Source: JBDKGH01 sp039798265 | Lineage (GTDB): Bacteria > Bacteroidota > Bacteroidia > Flavobacteriales_D > Sanyastnellaceae | NCBI GenBank assembly: GCA_039798265.1 | Contig: JBDKGH010000138.1 | Location: forward strand, 1 to 64,000 | Reading direction: 5' to 3' | Length of the DNA: 64,000 nucleotides | Translations under genes and position numbers: made by a program | In this document: piece by piece, positions 8,821-17,818 of the stretch | How positions within the stretch are numbered: the first letter of the stretch is position 1 | Layout: the number at the start of each line of letters is the position of its first letter | Notes under the pieces: generated by a model | The model's input: only the letters and a program-made list of their open reading frames with translations | What the model was told of the DNA's origin: nothing | The model's database searches: none

Positions 8821-11120
8821 TATTTTCTTTTCTCTATTCTAATCACAATGAATTTACTTACGGGCGTTTTACTGCGGTCAGCAAAACTATTGATGGGAAC
8901 TAGGCAGTTCGTTTCTGGGAAGTAGGTGGCCGTGCATCCTTTTGCGATATCAAATGCAATCACATGGAATTTTTCAGCTTTCCTTTCTACACCTTCAAAT
9001 ACACTCACTAGGTCAACTAATTCATGTTCTTCCAAGCCTTGAGCCTGCATATCTTGGGCGTTCATCATTATAATTCGACGCTCATTGGCCACTCCGCGAT
9101 AACGATCATTTAAACCATAAATGGTGGTATTGTATTGATCATGACTACGTATGGTCATCATGATAAAATGATCTGCTGGAATGGCTACATTCGGAAGCTC
9201 ATTTACAGAGAATTGAGCAAATCCACTTTTCGTAGTGAATCGCCCTTCACGTGGACCGTTCGGTAAATAAAATCCGTCTTTTGACCTAGCCTTTTTATTA
9301 TAATCAGTAAATCCGGGGACAACACCTTCAATGTGTTTACGAATTTCGTCGTAATTATTTTTCATCTCCTCCCAATTGATGTAATGATCTGATCCGAAAT
9401 AGGCCAATGCCATTTCAGCAACAATTGCTGGTTCTGACATCAAGTGAGTGGATACAGGGTCTACCGCGCCTTTCGAAAGAGAAACCACTCCCATTGAGTT
9501 TTCTACCGTTACAAATTGTTCCCCTGCTTTTTGATGGTCGTATTCTGTTCGTCCGAGACAAGGTAAAATCAACGCATGTTCACCTGTGACTAAGTGAGCT
9601 CGATTGAGCTTAGTGGATACTTGAACGGTTAATCCTACCTTTTGCATAGCCTTGCCCGTAAATTCGCTATCGGGAGTAGCGGAAATAAAATTGCCGCCCA
9701 TGGCCATAAACACACGCACTTTTCCTTCGTTCATGGCCTCGATGGCTTCTACTGTATCGTAACCATGTTCACGTGGACAGGACATATTGAAATGTTTGTC
9801 CATCGCATCTAAAAACTCTGGTTTTGGTTTTTCATAGATGCCCATGGTGCGGTCACCTTGTACATTGCTATGTCCGCGCACAGGACATACACCTGCACCA
9901 GGCTTACCTATCGCACCTCGCAAAAGATGAAGATTAACAATTTCACGAATATTGTTTACCGCATGTTTTTGTTGGGTAATGCCCATTGCCCAGCAAGTGA
10001 TCATTTTTTTCTTGGCAGCAATGAGTTCTACTGCTTGCATAATTTGGCTGTGATCCAAACCGCAATCGATGAGAGCTTGTTTGGTGTCTAATGTTTTAAC
10101 ATCAGCGATCCAAGCATCAAAACCTTGTGTTTTTGCTTGGATGAAATCACGATCGATGATACCCCCACCTTGTTTTTCGTCTAATTGGACTAACTCAAAG
10201 GCTATAAGTTTTAGGAGCGCCAAGTCCCCACCTATTCTGATTTGGAGAAAAAGGTCCGCCAGTTTTGTGCCTCCCATGAGCACCTCAACGGGGCTTTGAG
10301 GATTGATAAATTTAGTAGTGCCGGCTTCAGGAAGCGGATTAATATGAATAATGGTACCTCCATTTTTCTTACACTTGGTAAGTGCAGAAAGCATACGTGG
10401 GTGATTAGTGCCTGGGTTTTGCCCCACGACCATCACCAGTTCCGCATTATGAATATCATCCAATGTAACAGTGCCCTTACCTATTCCAATGGTTTCGTTT
10501 AGAGCTACACCAGAACTTTCATGGCACATGTTACTACAGTCGGGCAAGTTATTGGTGCCAAACTGACGTATAAAAAGCTGATATAAAAAAGCAGCTTCAT
10601 TGGATGTTCTTCCAGAAGTATAGAAAACAGCCTCATCGGGATGGCTGCATGATTTCAATTCGGCTGCAATTATTTGAAAAGCGCGTTCCCAAGAAACAGG
10701 TTCATAGTGCGATTTTCCTTTTGGCAAATACATCGGATGCACTACTCTGCCCGATTTCCCGATTTTATAATCGCTCCAATTGCTCATTTCTTCCACGCTA
10801 TAAGCGCTGAAGAAATCGATGTCACACCGTTTGTGGGTTGCTTCCTCGGCAATTGCTTTGGCCCCATTTTCACAATATTCCGCTACTGCGCTTCGATGAT
10901 CGTCCGGCTCAGGCCAAGCACATCCAGGGCAATCAACACCATGTTTTTGGTTTAGCTTCGATAATACTTTAAGCCCTTTCCACAAACCTACTTCCTCAGA
11001 GATATGCTGAAGAGCAACGGTAACAGCGGGTACACCAGCAGCATGACCTTTGAGAGGAGTGCGCTTTAACCCCGTCAATTCAGCGGGCGGTGTAATAGTC
11101 ACTTGGCGTGGTTGGGACAT
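8820..11120 (-). CDS. FdhF/YdeP-family molybdopterin oxidoreductase
   Basis: About 766 residues, the length of the YdeP group of formate-dehydrogenase-alpha-like proteins. The N-terminus has the CPGCAWPEP motif near residue 65. The molybdopterin domain follows with FYTSGRTSNEAAFLYQ, the NMCHESSGVAL segment and VVGQNPGTNHPRM. The C-terminal domain binds the second pterin (TIRSHDQYNTTIYGLNDRYRGV). The usual FdhF Sec/Cys active-site region is replaced by the Cys of NMCHESS. E. coli YdeP is linked to acid resistance, but the substrate of the family is unknown. I chose the ATG at 11120 over a TTG at 11144. No fdhD or molybdenum-cofactor gene is in this window. It overlaps the downstream GT-C-like gene by one base. 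Confidence 0.88.
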   Translation of the reverse strand: MSQPRQVTITPPAELTGLKRTPLKGHAAGVPAVTVALQHISEEVGLWKGLKVLSKLNQKHGVDCPGCAWPEPDDHRSAVAEYCENGAKAIAEEATHKRCDIDFFSAYSVEEMSNWSDYKIGKSGRVVHPMYLPKGKSHYEPVSWERAFQIIAAELKSCSHPDEAVFYTSGRTSNEAAFLYQLFIRQFGTNNLPDCSNMCHESSGVALNETIGIGKGTVTLDDIHNAELVMVVGQNPGTNHPRMLSALTKCKKNGGTIIHINPLPEAGTTKFINPQSPVEVLMGGTKLADLFLQIRIGGDLALLKLIAFELVQLDEKQGGGIIDRDFIQAKTQGFDAWIADVKTLDTKQALIDCGLDHSQIMQAVELIAAKKKMITCWAMGITQQKHAVNNIREIVNLHLLRGAIGKPGAGVCPVRGHSNVQGDRTMGIYEKPKPEFLDAMDKHFNMSCPREHGYDTVEAIEAMNEGKVRVFMAMGGNFISATPDSEFTGKAMQKVGLTVQVSTKLNRAHLVTGEHALILPCLGRTEYDHQKAGEQFVTVENSMGVVSLSKGAVDPVSTHLMSEPAIVAEMALAYFGSDHYINWEEMKNNYDEIRKHIEGVVPGFTDYNKKARSKDGFYLPNGPREGRFTTKSGFAQFSVNELPNVAIPADHFIMMTIRSHDQYNTTIYGLNDRYRGVANERRIIMMNAQDMQAQGLEEHELVDLVSVFEGVERKAEKFHVIAFDIAKGCTATYFPETNCLVPINSFADRSKTPVSKFIVIRIEKRK

Positions 11121-11189
11121 GGTATCAATTTTTGGAACAATCAAAGAAAGTGCTCTTCCATCAAATTACCACTATTCAAAGAAGGAGTT

Positions 11190-11220
11190 TTTTACACTGA
11201 GATGTTCGGGATTACCTTTG
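11190..11220 (+). promoter_or_regulatory. Bacteroidota-type promoter of the inositol-phosphatase gene, very short leader
   Basis: An exact -7 element TACCTTTG at 11213-11220 has a T-rich -33 element (TTTT/TTTA) 18-19 bases upstream. Only four bases separate the -7 box from the ATG at 11225, so the mRNA would be nearly leaderless. Confidence 0.6.
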
Positions 11221-11224
11221 TATC

Positions 11225-12028
11225 ATGAATTCTCCCTTTACTACTCTTGAGCTACAGCAGATTGCTGAGCAAGTAGCTACTCTAAGCCAGTCGATTGGCG
11301 CTTGGATGAAAATCCAAACGATTCACGAAGAGCAGGCCGATATGAAGACTTACAACAATCTAGTAACCTTTGTGGACAAAGAAAGTGAGGCTCGATTTGT
11401 AGAGGGCTTGAAACTAATTGTTCCCCAAGCTGGCTTTATAGCCGAAGAAGGGACAGGACAACCTTCCGCTAGTGGTTTAAATTGGGTGATTGACCCTTTG
11501 GATGGAACCACTAATTTTGTACATGGCGTACCCATTTGGTGCACCAGTGTTGCTTTGTGTCAAGATCATATTCCATTAGTAGGCGTGATTTTTGACCCCA
11601 ATATCAATGAGCTTTATGTGGCTTCTATTGGAAATGGGGCTACTCTCAATGGTAAACCAATTACGGTTTCTACCGTGAGTCCATTAGAAAAGGCTTTACT
11701 CGCCACCGGATTTCCTTATGATGATTTTGGCAGAGAAGACAAGTATTTTCAATTACTGAAGGACCTTACCCACGAAACCCGCGGTATGCGACGACTAGGA
11801 AGCGCTGCGTTGGATATGGCTTGGACGGCATGCGGCAGGTTGGAAGGATTTTATGAATACGGCTTAAATCCATGGGATATAGCTGCTGGAGCAGTTATCA
11901 TTAGGGAAGCCAAAGGGATTGTTACTACGTTTCACGGTGGTGACGACCCTATTTTTGGCGAAGATTTGATATGCACCAATCCCCTTATTTATGAGGAGTT
12001 AAAAGCTGTGATTGAACGTTATTTTTAA
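11225..12028 (+). CDS. suhB: Inositol monophosphatase family protein (SuhB/CysQ-like)
   Basis: The 267-residue enzyme shows the full metal site of this phosphatase family: EEG near residue 76 (AEEGTG), DPLDGTTNF at about 90-98, and WDIAAG with its downstream acidic residue near 218-223. Members dephosphorylate inositol-1-phosphate, or 3'-phosphoadenosine phosphate in the CysQ branch; the GTTNFVHG context favours the inositol monophosphatase branch. It is a single-gene unit: its own promoter lies directly upstream, divergent from the YdeP-like gene, and a strong bidirectional hairpin terminator is found about 65 bases after the stop. The ATG at 11225 follows the -7 box by four bases, so no Shine-Dalgarno site is possible. 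Confidence 0.92.
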   Translation: MNSPFTTLELQQIAEQVATLSQSIGAWMKIQTIHEEQADMKTYNNLVTFVDKESEARFVEGLKLIVPQAGFIAEEGTGQPSASGLNWVIDPLDGTTNFVHGVPIWCTSVALCQDHIPLVGVIFDPNINELYVASIGNGATLNGKPITVSTVSPLEKALLATGFPYDDFGREDKYFQLLKDLTHETRGMRRLGSAALDMAWTACGRLEGFYEYGLNPWDIAAGAVIIREAKGIVTTFHGGDDPIFGEDLICTNPLIYEELKAVIERYF

Positions 12029-12094
12029 AGTTCAACTCTAAATACCTTATTTAGCTGTTCCGATAAAGGATGAGAAGTAACAGTTTTAAGAAAT

Positions 12095-12122
12095 AAAAAC
12101 GGCTCCCAAGGGAGCCGTTTTT
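12095..12122. terminator. Bidirectional intrinsic terminator between suhB and the T9SS beta-helix gene
   Basis: A 13-bp perfect stem AAAAACGGCTCCC/GGGAGCCGTTTTT with a two-base nominal loop, A-rich on one side and T-rich on the other. It can terminate both convergent transcripts. Confidence 0.9.
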
Positions 12123-12147
12123 ATTAACCAATATCAGAAAACCACTT

Positions 12148-14706
12148 TTATTTTCTCACAACTACGCGAGTTGCTTGCAATAGACCTTTTTCACCAAGTA
12201 CTTCAACCAAGTACATGCCTTCGCTCACATCATTCAAATTAATGGATTGAAGGAAAGAACCATTGGTGTGGTTGATTACTTCGTTTTTCACCAATTGGCC
12301 AGTTAGGCTGAAGAAACGTACAGTGATGTTACCTTCTACATTAGAAGCGGCAATAGTTAATTGCTCATTTGCAGGATTTGGATAAACATTCAAAACTGCC
12401 GAGTTATCCATTTCTTGAACGCTTACGCTACCCAATTCAATAGTCATTACATCTTCACAGTCACCGTTAATAGCAGTAAGTGTTACGACATAATCGCCAC
12501 CGTTAGCATAGGTGTGAACTGGGTTTGCTTGGGTTGATGTTTGACCATCACCAAAATCCCATGAGTAAGAAGTAGCATTGATAGAGTTGTTCAAGAATTG
12601 AACTGAATAGCTACCAAAAGTTTGGTTATAACTCGCATCAGCTGTTGGACTTGGGTTAACAGAAACCAAGATGGCATCTGATTCACCAACACCATCGCAA
12701 GCGTTTGAGTTCGTTACTGTAACGGTATACAAACCTTCAGAGGTAGCATCAATGCTGTTCGAATTATTTCCAATTACGTTATTGTTAAATCTCCACTCGT
12801 AGCTTTCACCTACAGAAGAAGTAAGGGTAACTGAGCTTCCGTCACAAATAGTAGTGCTTCCTGAAGCGCTGATGGTAGGTACTGGAGAATCGCTCACATT
12901 AACAGAAATAATGTTTGACGTAGCCTCACAACCGTTGGCATCAGTATAGTCAACAGAGTAAGTACCAGATTGGCTTACTGTAATAGAAGAGCTCGTTTGA
13001 TCATTGCTCCAAATGTTACCTTCACTTTGACTTGAGCTGATGACAACTGAACCACCTGTGCAGAATGAAGTAGGACCATCTGCAGTAATAGATACAGAAG
13101 GAAGTTCGTTTACAACGATTGATAAGGTATTAGAAACAGAAGTACAACCCATACCGTTCGTTGCGATTACAGAGTAATCGCCAGCTGCATTTACAGTAAT
13201 TTCAGAGGCAGAAGAACCATTTGACCAAACGTGTGTTACGTCAGTAGACTGAGAGCTAGCAACTAAAGTAGCTGAACTTCCCTCACACATAGAAAGATCA
13301 TCTGTTGAAGAGATCGTAGTATTAAATGCGTTATCAGTAGCAGCATTGTAAGGAGTGTTTTGAGGATCGTAGTTGGTCCAACATGAAGTCCAATCTTCTG
13401 AACCAAAAGCACCACGGAAATCTACGGTGTTGAAATGTTCATTTTGCAAGTAGCTGTCTGTAAAACTTGCTCCAGTATTAAATGCTGATGCTGCGTTTAA
13501 GGTAAATTCTGGGTTGGTTAAGCTGATAGAATTGAATAATACATCAGCTGAGCTATTAGCGATTCCATTATTAAATGAACCAAACCAGTTGGTAAGATTA
13601 AAGCTACCGTTTACGTTATTTTCAACAGAAGATAAACCAGAGGTAGTATTAGCGAAAAGAGTATCGCTCATCTGAACCAAGGTGTTGTTGCGGAAACGAA
13701 GAAGATCGTTGGTTGCATTGCCTTGAGTAGAAGTAGATTCAATCATCAAACCGATTGGGTAACCTACAAAGATTGAATTGAAAACGCTGCAACGAGTGTT
13801 ACGACGTAAGTGCAATGCACGCTTATAGTTAGAGTTGATAGTACTATTGAAAGTCAATGGACCAACTACAGTGATGTTAGAGAAAACGGGTTGAGTATTA
13901 GGAGTGTTGGTTGTTCCTTGAGCGTCGTTATCTGATTCAAAGCCATTTGAACCTGATTGGTCAGCGATTTGAGGATCGCGCACCACTAGACCATATTGAA
14001 CATGACCATGATATCCGAAATCAGTGTCGAAATCATCGTCCCAGTTGCGATAAGAAACAAGATTTTTTGCGTTTACAGATCCACCGAACCATTCGAAAGC
14101 ATCATCACCGCAGAAAGATACTTGAACGTGATCAATAGTAGTACCAGCGCCAACACCGCAAAGTGTAAGACCGTTGATCTCACTGTTAGGTTGGAAGGGA
14201 ATACCTCCAAACTCGATACGAACGAAACGTAAAATACCTGAGTTATCGTTTTCTTCTGGGCTAGCACCACCACCGTAGATAGAACCAACTCCACCTTCAA
14301 CAATCGCTTCACCAGCCTCAGTGCCATTAGTAGCGTTTGCAGGCTGGTTCACAGCACCACGACCACAAATGATCAATCCACCCCAGTCACCATAAGCACG
14401 CTGTCCAACTGCCTTTTGAGAAGTAAATACAATGGGCTGTTGCATTGTTCCTTCGGCAACAATGTAAGCGTCACGTTCAATGATTAACGATCCTTTTGTG
14501 GTAAAGTCACCTTTGATCACCGTTCCTGGTTGAATAACCAAGGTGTCACCTGCGGTCAATTTTACAAATCCTTGGAGGATGTAAATGTTGTTGTTTGTCC
14601 AAGTGGTAGTTCCATTGATGTCGATATTACCACTTACTACGAGCTGCGCATTTGCAGAGACAGTTGCAAATAGAGCTAAGAAAAGGCCGAATAAAATTCG
14701 TTTCAT
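12148..14706 (-). CDS. Large secreted beta-helix protein with Ig-like and PKD modules and T9SS sorting domain
   Basis: About 852 residues. It has a signal peptide ending SANAQ. A beta-helix-like region covers about residues 25-450, rich in short strands and Gly/Asn (TLVIQPGTVIKG, DWGGLIICGRG, CGDDAFEWFGG). Two or three Ig-like repeats follow (each with SICxG/TxC and WSNGxxxxxI patterns), then a PKD domain (YSWDFGDGQTS) and a type A sorting domain (LNVYPNPANEQL to the end). It lies downstream of a TonB-dependent receptor on the same strand but has its own upstream repeat element and a terminator in between. I chose Met at 14706 over 14724 because it gives a standard signal peptide. No catalytic residues are recognised, so a surface-binding role beside the receptor is inferred. 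Confidence 0.82.
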   Translation of the reverse strand: MKRILFGLFLALFATVSANAQLVVSGNIDINGTTTWTNNNIYILQGFVKLTAGDTLVIQPGTVIKGDFTTKGSLIIERDAYIVAEGTMQQPIVFTSQKAVGQRAYGDWGGLIICGRGAVNQPANATNGTEAGEAIVEGGVGSIYGGGASPEENDNSGILRFVRIEFGGIPFQPNSEINGLTLCGVGAGTTIDHVQVSFCGDDAFEWFGGSVNAKNLVSYRNWDDDFDTDFGYHGHVQYGLVVRDPQIADQSGSNGFESDNDAQGTTNTPNTQPVFSNITVVGPLTFNSTINSNYKRALHLRRNTRCSVFNSIFVGYPIGLMIESTSTQGNATNDLLRFRNNTLVQMSDTLFANTTSGLSSVENNVNGSFNLTNWFGSFNNGIANSSADVLFNSISLTNPEFTLNAASAFNTGASFTDSYLQNEHFNTVDFRGAFGSEDWTSCWTNYDPQNTPYNAATDNAFNTTISSTDDLSMCEGSSATLVASSQSTDVTHVWSNGSSASEITVNAAGDYSVIATNGMGCTSVSNTLSIVVNELPSVSITADGPTSFCTGGSVVISSSQSEGNIWSNDQTSSSITVSQSGTYSVDYTDANGCEATSNIISVNVSDSPVPTISASGSTTICDGSSVTLTSSVGESYEWRFNNNVIGNNSNSIDATSEGLYTVTVTNSNACDGVGESDAILVSVNPSPTADASYNQTFGSYSVQFLNNSINATSYSWDFGDGQTSTQANPVHTYANGGDYVVTLTAINGDCEDVMTIELGSVSVQEMDNSAVLNVYPNPANEQLTIAASNVEGNITVRFFSLTGQLVKNEVINHTNGSFLQSINLNDVSEGMYLVEVLGEKGLLQATRVVVRK

Positions 14707-14806
14707 GTTTGTTTTGTTTAGCATTTAAATCTGATGCGAATTACTTCCGGAAGTGTTCTCTCTGTATTAGTTTGATTTTATATCCATGTTATGAAACCAC
14801 TCCCAA

Positions 14807-14823
14807 TGTGAAGCAGATGTAAA
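14807..14823 (-). promoter_or_regulatory. PhoB/PhoP-like direct repeat upstream of the T9SS beta-helix gene
   Basis: On the minus strand the sequence reads TTTACA-N5-TTCACA, two units with an 11-bp period, about 85-100 bases upstream of the start codon. A related three-unit array precedes the TonB-dependent receptor. An overlapping inverted repeat GTAAAC-N4-GTTTAC is at 14819-14834. Binding by a PhoB-type response regulator is inferred from geometry only. Confidence 0.4.
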
Positions 14824-14843
14824 CAAGAGTTTACCTAAAAAAG

Positions 14844-14881
14844 AAAAAGGGTCAATTTCTGTGTTGAAATTGACCCTTTTT
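14844..14881 (-). terminator. Intrinsic terminator after the TonB-dependent receptor gene
   Basis: A 16-bp perfect stem (arms 14844-14859 and 14866-14881, loop of six) is followed on the minus strand by a T-run. It separates the receptor transcript from the T9SS gene, which must therefore have its own promoter. Confidence 0.88.
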
Positions 14882-14896
14882 AAAGTTCGTTTTTTT

Positions 14897-17728
14897 CTAG
14901 TTTTTCTTGAATTTATAGATCAAACTCAAGGTATAATAAGAACCTTTTCTATACTGTTGTAAGATCTGATCAGATGATCTTGAAAGTTTGCCATCGGCAT
15001 TGGCATCTTGTAAGAAGGTATTGTATTGGTTGAAGATATCCTGAACACCAAATCTTACTCCAAATCCATTTTTAAAGTTCTTTGTAATGGCAACATCCAC
15101 AAGACTTCTTGGCATTTCGTATACTTCAGGAACATCAGGAATACCTACGATCACAACCCTTGGTCCAATGATGTTATAAAGTGCACTAATCTGAAGACCA
15201 AGACTGTCATTTTCGTAGTAAACACCGGCATTCACAATGTATGGAGACTGACCAACCATTGTTCTGTTAGGGTTTAAGCCTGTTTCTAATCCTTCTGGGC
15301 TTAACTTAATGTCACTCTTGATTAATGAGGCGTTGGCCACTAGAGCGATTTTGTTCAGCACTGGGATTGAAGTAATGTCAGCCAACGATTTACGAAGATC
15401 AATTTCAATACCATAGCTCAAAGCTGACAGTGCATTACCTGGAGAGAAACTACGTGTTCCACCGGATCCTACGCCTGGCACAAAGTATTGCTCGATTGGG
15501 CTTTTGAATTCTTTGTAGAAAACACCAAAACTGAGCAATTCTTTTGGATTCGGATAGTGTTCTAAACGTAAGTCTGCATTTTTAACTGTACAGAATTGAA
15601 CGTTTGGATTACCCGAAACGATGAAGTTGTTTTCGAAATCATAGAATGAGAATGGAGCCATTTCACGGAATTCAGGTTTGTTAACCGTTTTTCCATAAGC
15701 AGCTCTGATCAAAGTCTTTTCAGTGAACTGGTAAGAAATATTAGCAGATGGCAAGGCAAAAGTGGAATCCAAATTAGCTTGCAATGGAACACCTGTGATA
15801 TCGGCACTATTCAATCGCTGATTATAACGCTCAAAACGAATACCACCCGAGAATGTGAATGCTTTAAATGGAATTACCACCATGGCATAATTAGCCCAAA
15901 GGTTGCTCGATGAATGATAGGTATCCGCACCGCGGGTATCTTCATCAATACGGAAACCGTTTGTAGTGTTGATATTGTTTTCATTCAAAATATCGCCAAG
16001 ACCTAAGGTATCAAGTGAGTAATCGAACTGGAAAATACTCGCTGGAGCATAACCAATGTTTCGGCTAGAGAATACACGGTCTTTGTTTTCGAAGTAGGTT
16101 CCTACTTTAATGGTAGCAAATCGGTCTTGATCTTTTTTCTGATCTGTTTTGAAAAGTTTGTGTTCGTAATTGCCTGCATATGTTCTCACTTCTTCTTTCA
16201 AATTCATAAACAGACGACCTAAGAAGAACGGCTGAGCACTGAAAGGAACATAAGCATGGTATTGATCATCGCTTCCATCCAAAGGCTTGGTGTAACGTAT
16301 ACGTCTCCAGTCTGGATCTTGTTTACGTGTAGTAGAATATCCCAAGGTCCAATTCAACTTTCCTTTGTTACCCAATACAGGATGAGTACCTGTTAATTGA
16401 GTAGCGAAAATGAGGCGTTGCGTATAACGGAATGAATATTCTTTGCGGAAGTTCCCTTCTTCAAAAGCCTTTCCTTCACGGTAAGTGTTAGATTGTTGAC
16501 CATTTTGATTCATGAAGTTATTCCATTCGATTGAATGGTCTTTGTAGCGCATTCCCCAGTTGTGCATCAAACCGACGTTATTGTTTTTTTGGTTCATTTC
16601 GTCGTTATAGGCAAAAACGGTATCGCTGCTCTGTGTAATCTCATCGTAAACGTTGTAATCATTACGCTCAGAGATATAGCGCGTGTAGGTTTGGCTGTAG
16701 TTGATTCCGGTGTAATTACCAACAATCAAATTTCCATTCTTCCAACGATTTCCAATTAAAGTGGAAACACGCGTATCAAGAGGAGCTTTATCTTCATTGT
16801 ACTGCCATGTATTGGGTAATGATTTACCTAGACGTTGCAACTCATTGGCGTCTTGAACTTCTCTGACATTGGTTGGGAAATCATCTGGAAGAGCTCTGCT
16901 TCCATCATCATAGCCAAGCCAATCGGTTCCCGAATTAACGCTGGTTTTGAAATCCTTACCGGTAGTTCCATTTCTGTAACCAGTTCCGATGCTAACATCA
17001 AGAGTCATTCGTGCATCTGGGTAGTTGCGTGTGTACACTTGAATGGCACCACCAGCAAATTCACCAGGAAGATCTGGTGCAGGTGACTTATAAATGAGGA
17101 AGCGATCAATAGCCTGACTTGGAATTACATCGAATGAAAAAGATTTTGCATCGCTTTCTAACGATGGCGCGAGCGTACCATTGAGCAAAACGGCATTATA
17201 GCGTTCACTCAATCCACGAACCATTACAAAACGGTTGTCAACTATCGTAACACCAGGAATACGACGAGCTACTTCTGAAGCATTTCTGTCTTGACTCTTA
17301 GCAATTTGTGCATTGGACATTCCGCTAACTACCGACTTTGCTTCTTTCATTTCGATTAGAACGGCAGTTTCGGTATTCGTCTTTACAAAATCAACGATTT
17401 CAATTGTTTGACCTTCAAATGCTTCTTCATCGAGTGCTATAGAAACAGTGGTAAATTGATTGTCTTTCACCACTACGCCATTGATGGCTTTCGTTTGATA
17501 GGAGGTCATTTTACACTCAATAGTGTATGTTCCTGCGCTAAGTGAGCCGATTTTAAATTCACCAAACACATCACTTACGCCACCAGAGGTTGTGCCTTGA
17601 ACAGTTACTACTGCGCCAATGATGTCTTCACCTGTCTTAGCATCAACTACTTTTCCTGTAATTCCGCTGTTTTGCGACCAAAGGGTGGTTTGGATTAAAG
17701 CGAAAAGTGCAACAATTAGAATTCGCAT
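14897..17728 (-). CDS. TonB-dependent outer-membrane receptor with CarboxypepD_reg domain
   Basis: The 943-residue receptor has a signal peptide (1-18) and a carboxypeptidase-regulatory beta-sandwich (about 20-105, ITGKVVDAKTGEDIIGA). The plug domain follows (about 130-240, VARRIPGVTIVDNRFVMVRGL, with RYNAVLLNG). A long beta-barrel closes with YTLSLIYKF near the C-terminus. Such receptors import substrates through the outer membrane using TonB energy. No SusD lipoprotein is adjacent; instead the next gene on the strand encodes a T9SS-secreted beta-helix protein. An ArsR regulator lies 90 bases upstream on the same strand, and the spacer holds an 11-bp periodic repeat ahead of a -7-like element. 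The substrate is unknown. Confidence 0.93.
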   Translation of the reverse strand: MRILIVALFALIQTTLWSQNSGITGKVVDAKTGEDIIGAVVTVQGTTSGGVSDVFGEFKIGSLSAGTYTIECKMTSYQTKAINGVVVKDNQFTTVSIALDEEAFEGQTIEIVDFVKTNTETAVLIEMKEAKSVVSGMSNAQIAKSQDRNASEVARRIPGVTIVDNRFVMVRGLSERYNAVLLNGTLAPSLESDAKSFSFDVIPSQAIDRFLIYKSPAPDLPGEFAGGAIQVYTRNYPDARMTLDVSIGTGYRNGTTGKDFKTSVNSGTDWLGYDDGSRALPDDFPTNVREVQDANELQRLGKSLPNTWQYNEDKAPLDTRVSTLIGNRWKNGNLIVGNYTGINYSQTYTRYISERNDYNVYDEITQSSDTVFAYNDEMNQKNNNVGLMHNWGMRYKDHSIEWNNFMNQNGQQSNTYREGKAFEEGNFRKEYSFRYTQRLIFATQLTGTHPVLGNKGKLNWTLGYSTTRKQDPDWRRIRYTKPLDGSDDQYHAYVPFSAQPFFLGRLFMNLKEEVRTYAGNYEHKLFKTDQKKDQDRFATIKVGTYFENKDRVFSSRNIGYAPASIFQFDYSLDTLGLGDILNENNINTTNGFRIDEDTRGADTYHSSSNLWANYAMVVIPFKAFTFSGGIRFERYNQRLNSADITGVPLQANLDSTFALPSANISYQFTEKTLIRAAYGKTVNKPEFREMAPFSFYDFENNFIVSGNPNVQFCTVKNADLRLEHYPNPKELLSFGVFYKEFKSPIEQYFVPGVGSGGTRSFSPGNALSALSYGIEIDLRKSLADITSIPVLNKIALVANASLIKSDIKLSPEGLETGLNPNRTMVGQSPYIVNAGVYYENDSLGLQISALYNIIGPRVVIVGIPDVPEVYEMPRSLVDVAITKNFKNGFGVRFGVQDIFNQYNTFLQDANADGKLSRSSDQILQQYRKGSYYTLSLIYKFKKN

Positions 17729-17778
17729 TACTTGGTTTGTTTTAGTGGCGCAAAATTCTAGTTACAATCCTATCGTTA

Positions 17779-17806
17779 AGTGAAGAGGGTGTTATGTAAA
17801 GGTTAA
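17779..17806 (-). promoter_or_regulatory. PhoB/PhoP-like 11-bp repeat array upstream of the TonB-dependent receptor
   Basis: The minus strand reads TTAACC-N5-ATAACA-N5-TTCACT, three units of one face of the helix. The array ends 20 bases before a -7-like GAATTTTG (17751-17758), where an activator replacing the -33 contact would sit. The gene start is 22 bases beyond that box. Confidence 0.45.
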
Positions 17807-17818
17807 GTTGAGATGAGT

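Noticed and set aside
9768..9782. CACGTG-centred near-palindrome inside the YdeP-like gene, and similar CACGTG at about 19895 and 29907
   Set aside because: Lies inside coding sequence or in unrelated context, lacks the GTTTC/GAAAC outer arms, and looks like chance.
14819..14834. GTAAAC-N4-GTTTAC inverted repeat as a stand-alone operator or riboswitch
   Set aside because: Short and overlapped by the better supported direct-repeat pattern; kept only as part of that observation.
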